Below, in pieces: positions 5,389 to 6,151 of a stretch of 6,151 nt of DNA. The notes beneath the pieces are model-generated. The model was given only the letters and a program-made list of their open reading frames with translations, made no database searches and was not told the origin of the DNA. This DNA is from an uncultured Veillonella sp. Lineage in GTDB: Bacteria > Bacillota > Negativicutes > Veillonellales > Veillonellaceae. Every line of letters begins with the position of its first letter. The first letter of the stretch is position 1. The position numbers and the translations under genes were made by a program. Where the stretch lies: contig URPT01000099.1 in NCBI GenBank assembly GCA_900549845.1, positions 1-6,151 of the forward strand. Reading direction: 5' to 3'.

Positions 5389-6151
5389 TTATCCTAAGAA
5401 ACCACCATGGCCCATACGGATGCAATCTTCTTTTGTGATTTCATCGTCTGCGACAAGGCGTGGCAAGATTTCGTCAAAGGCAGTCGGTTTACTGAATAAT
5501 ACGCCGCCTGGAACGCCGAGGATTGGCGTACCATCTGCGCAGTATGCAATACAAACCATGGATCCTGGCAATACAGGCAAACCATAAGTTACTACGCGAT
5601 CTGCATAGCGTTTAATGGCCCCTGGTGTTAAATCGTCTGGGTCAACACTCATGCCGCCAGTACAGAAAATAATATCAGCACCAGCTTGTTTTACCTTGTC
5701 GATAGCGGCCACGATATCGTCTGTATTATCTGTTACGATTTCATGAGCTACCTTTTTTACGCCGAATTCAGCGCAACGTTCTTCAATGATTGGTGTGAAA
5801 GCATCTTTAATACGGCCTTCAAATACTTCGGAGCCTGTAGTAACGATGCCCATAGTTTTTCGTACGAATGGTCTTACATTGAGTAAAGGCTTGCCATTAG
5901 AGATTTTCTTCGCATCCTCTACTTGTTGTTCATCTAATAACAATGGAATACAACGCATGCCTGCTAATTTATCGCCTGCTTTCACAGGTGTATTGTTAAA
6001 TCTCGTTACTATGGTAAGCTCGCCAATACTATTAATAGCATGTAAGCGATCTACATCAACTTTAAAGAGGCCGTCTACGTCTGCAATGGCTTCGATTTTG
6101 CCTTGCGCCATAGGTCCGTCATGCATATTTTCGCCACCTGCCATATTGTAC
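5389..6151 (-). CDS. Molybdopterin-binding protein, MoeA/MogA-fold domain (C-terminal part, 5' end outside window)
   Basis: The reading frame stays open to the right edge (Y-N before the first ATG at 6142-6144), so the visible 253 residues are probably the C-terminal portion of a protein of about 340; the ATG at 6144 and those just after it look internal, with no good ribosome site. Counting from that Met, a first segment GKIEAIADVDGLFKVD (15-30) to about 70 resembles the lead-in domain of this family. The MoCF-type domain follows: GIVTTGSEV (99-107), CTGGMSVDPDDLTPGAI (161-177) with the TGG-S molybdopterin-phosphate loop, LPGSM (192-196) and ILGVPGG (208-214). Such proteins bind molybdopterin and are often found near molybdenum hydroxylase genes; the exact step is not established here. 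It differs from full MoeA in its N-terminus and from MogA in length. The gene converges on the rightward operon and shares the terminator region. Confidence 0.85.
   Translation of the reverse strand, partial: YNMAGGENMHDGPMAQGKIEAIADVDGLFKVDVDRLHAINSIGELTIVTRFNNTPVKAGDKLAGMRCIPLLLDEQQVEDAKKISNGKPLLNVRPFVRKTMGIVTTGSEVFEGRIKDAFTPIIEERCAEFGVKKVAHEIVTDNTDDIVAAIDKVKQAGADIIFCTGGMSVDPDDLTPGAIKRYADRVVTYGLPVLPGSMVCIAYCADGTPILGVPGGVLFSKPTAFDEILPRLVADDEITKEDCIRMGHGGFLG

Noticed and set aside
5394..5886. Short ORFs on both strands inside the molybdopterin-binding gene
   Set aside because: They overlap a frame with intact MoCF motifs and have no start signals or domain resemblance.
6142..6144. ATG at 6144 as the true start of the molybdopterin-binding gene
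   Set aside because: The frame is open beyond it to the window edge, no ribosome site precedes it, and this family normally has roughly 90 more residues at the N-terminus.

Overview
The window looks like a chromosomal segment of a low-to-moderate GC diderm Firmicute of the class Negativicutes, most likely Veillonella or a close relative. This rests on the overall style of the proteins and gene starts (strong AAGGAGG-type ribosome binding sites), not on a database match, so genus-level assignment is inference. There are no tRNA, rRNA, CRISPR, transposase or phage features.

Layout: four minus-strand genes occupy the left half. Transcribed right to left from about 3330, they are an MTH1-like NUDIX hydrolase (3300-2779), mutY adenine glycosylase (2676-1579), a membrane-anchored YkuE/YaeI-type metallophosphoesterase (1562-381) and a small unknown membrane protein (327-31). 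From the same 114-bp intergenic region three plus-strand genes run rightward: a GalT/HIT-like DUF4931-type protein (from 3415/3418 to 4191), a soluble calcineurin-like phosphoesterase of the COG1768 type (4247-5059) and a 76-residue orphan (5069-5299). A strong palindromic terminator (5323-5349) ends that operon. Beyond it, convergent on the minus strand, is the C-terminal part of a molybdopterin-binding (MoeA/MogA-fold) protein that runs off the right edge.

How the genes may work together: the NUDIX hydrolase and MutY are two arms of the GO system against 8-oxoguanine, one cleaning the nucleotide pool and the other excising A mispaired with 8-oxoG. The divergent operon pairs a predicted nucleotidyltransferase/hydrolase fold with a metallophosphoesterase, so the region could be a nucleotide-housecleaning island; this is inference from co-location. 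The shared intergenic region has mirror-image extended -10 promoters inside an imperfect inverted repeat, which suggests the two operons could be co-regulated.

The most notable points are the human-MTH1-like sequence of the NUDIX protein with a Gly at the position of human Asp119, the uncharacterised DUF4931/phosphoesterase/76-aa operon, a twin-arginine motif placed after three membrane segments in the YkuE-like enzyme, and two sets of short tandem repeats in intergenic DNA. No clearly new large system is visible.
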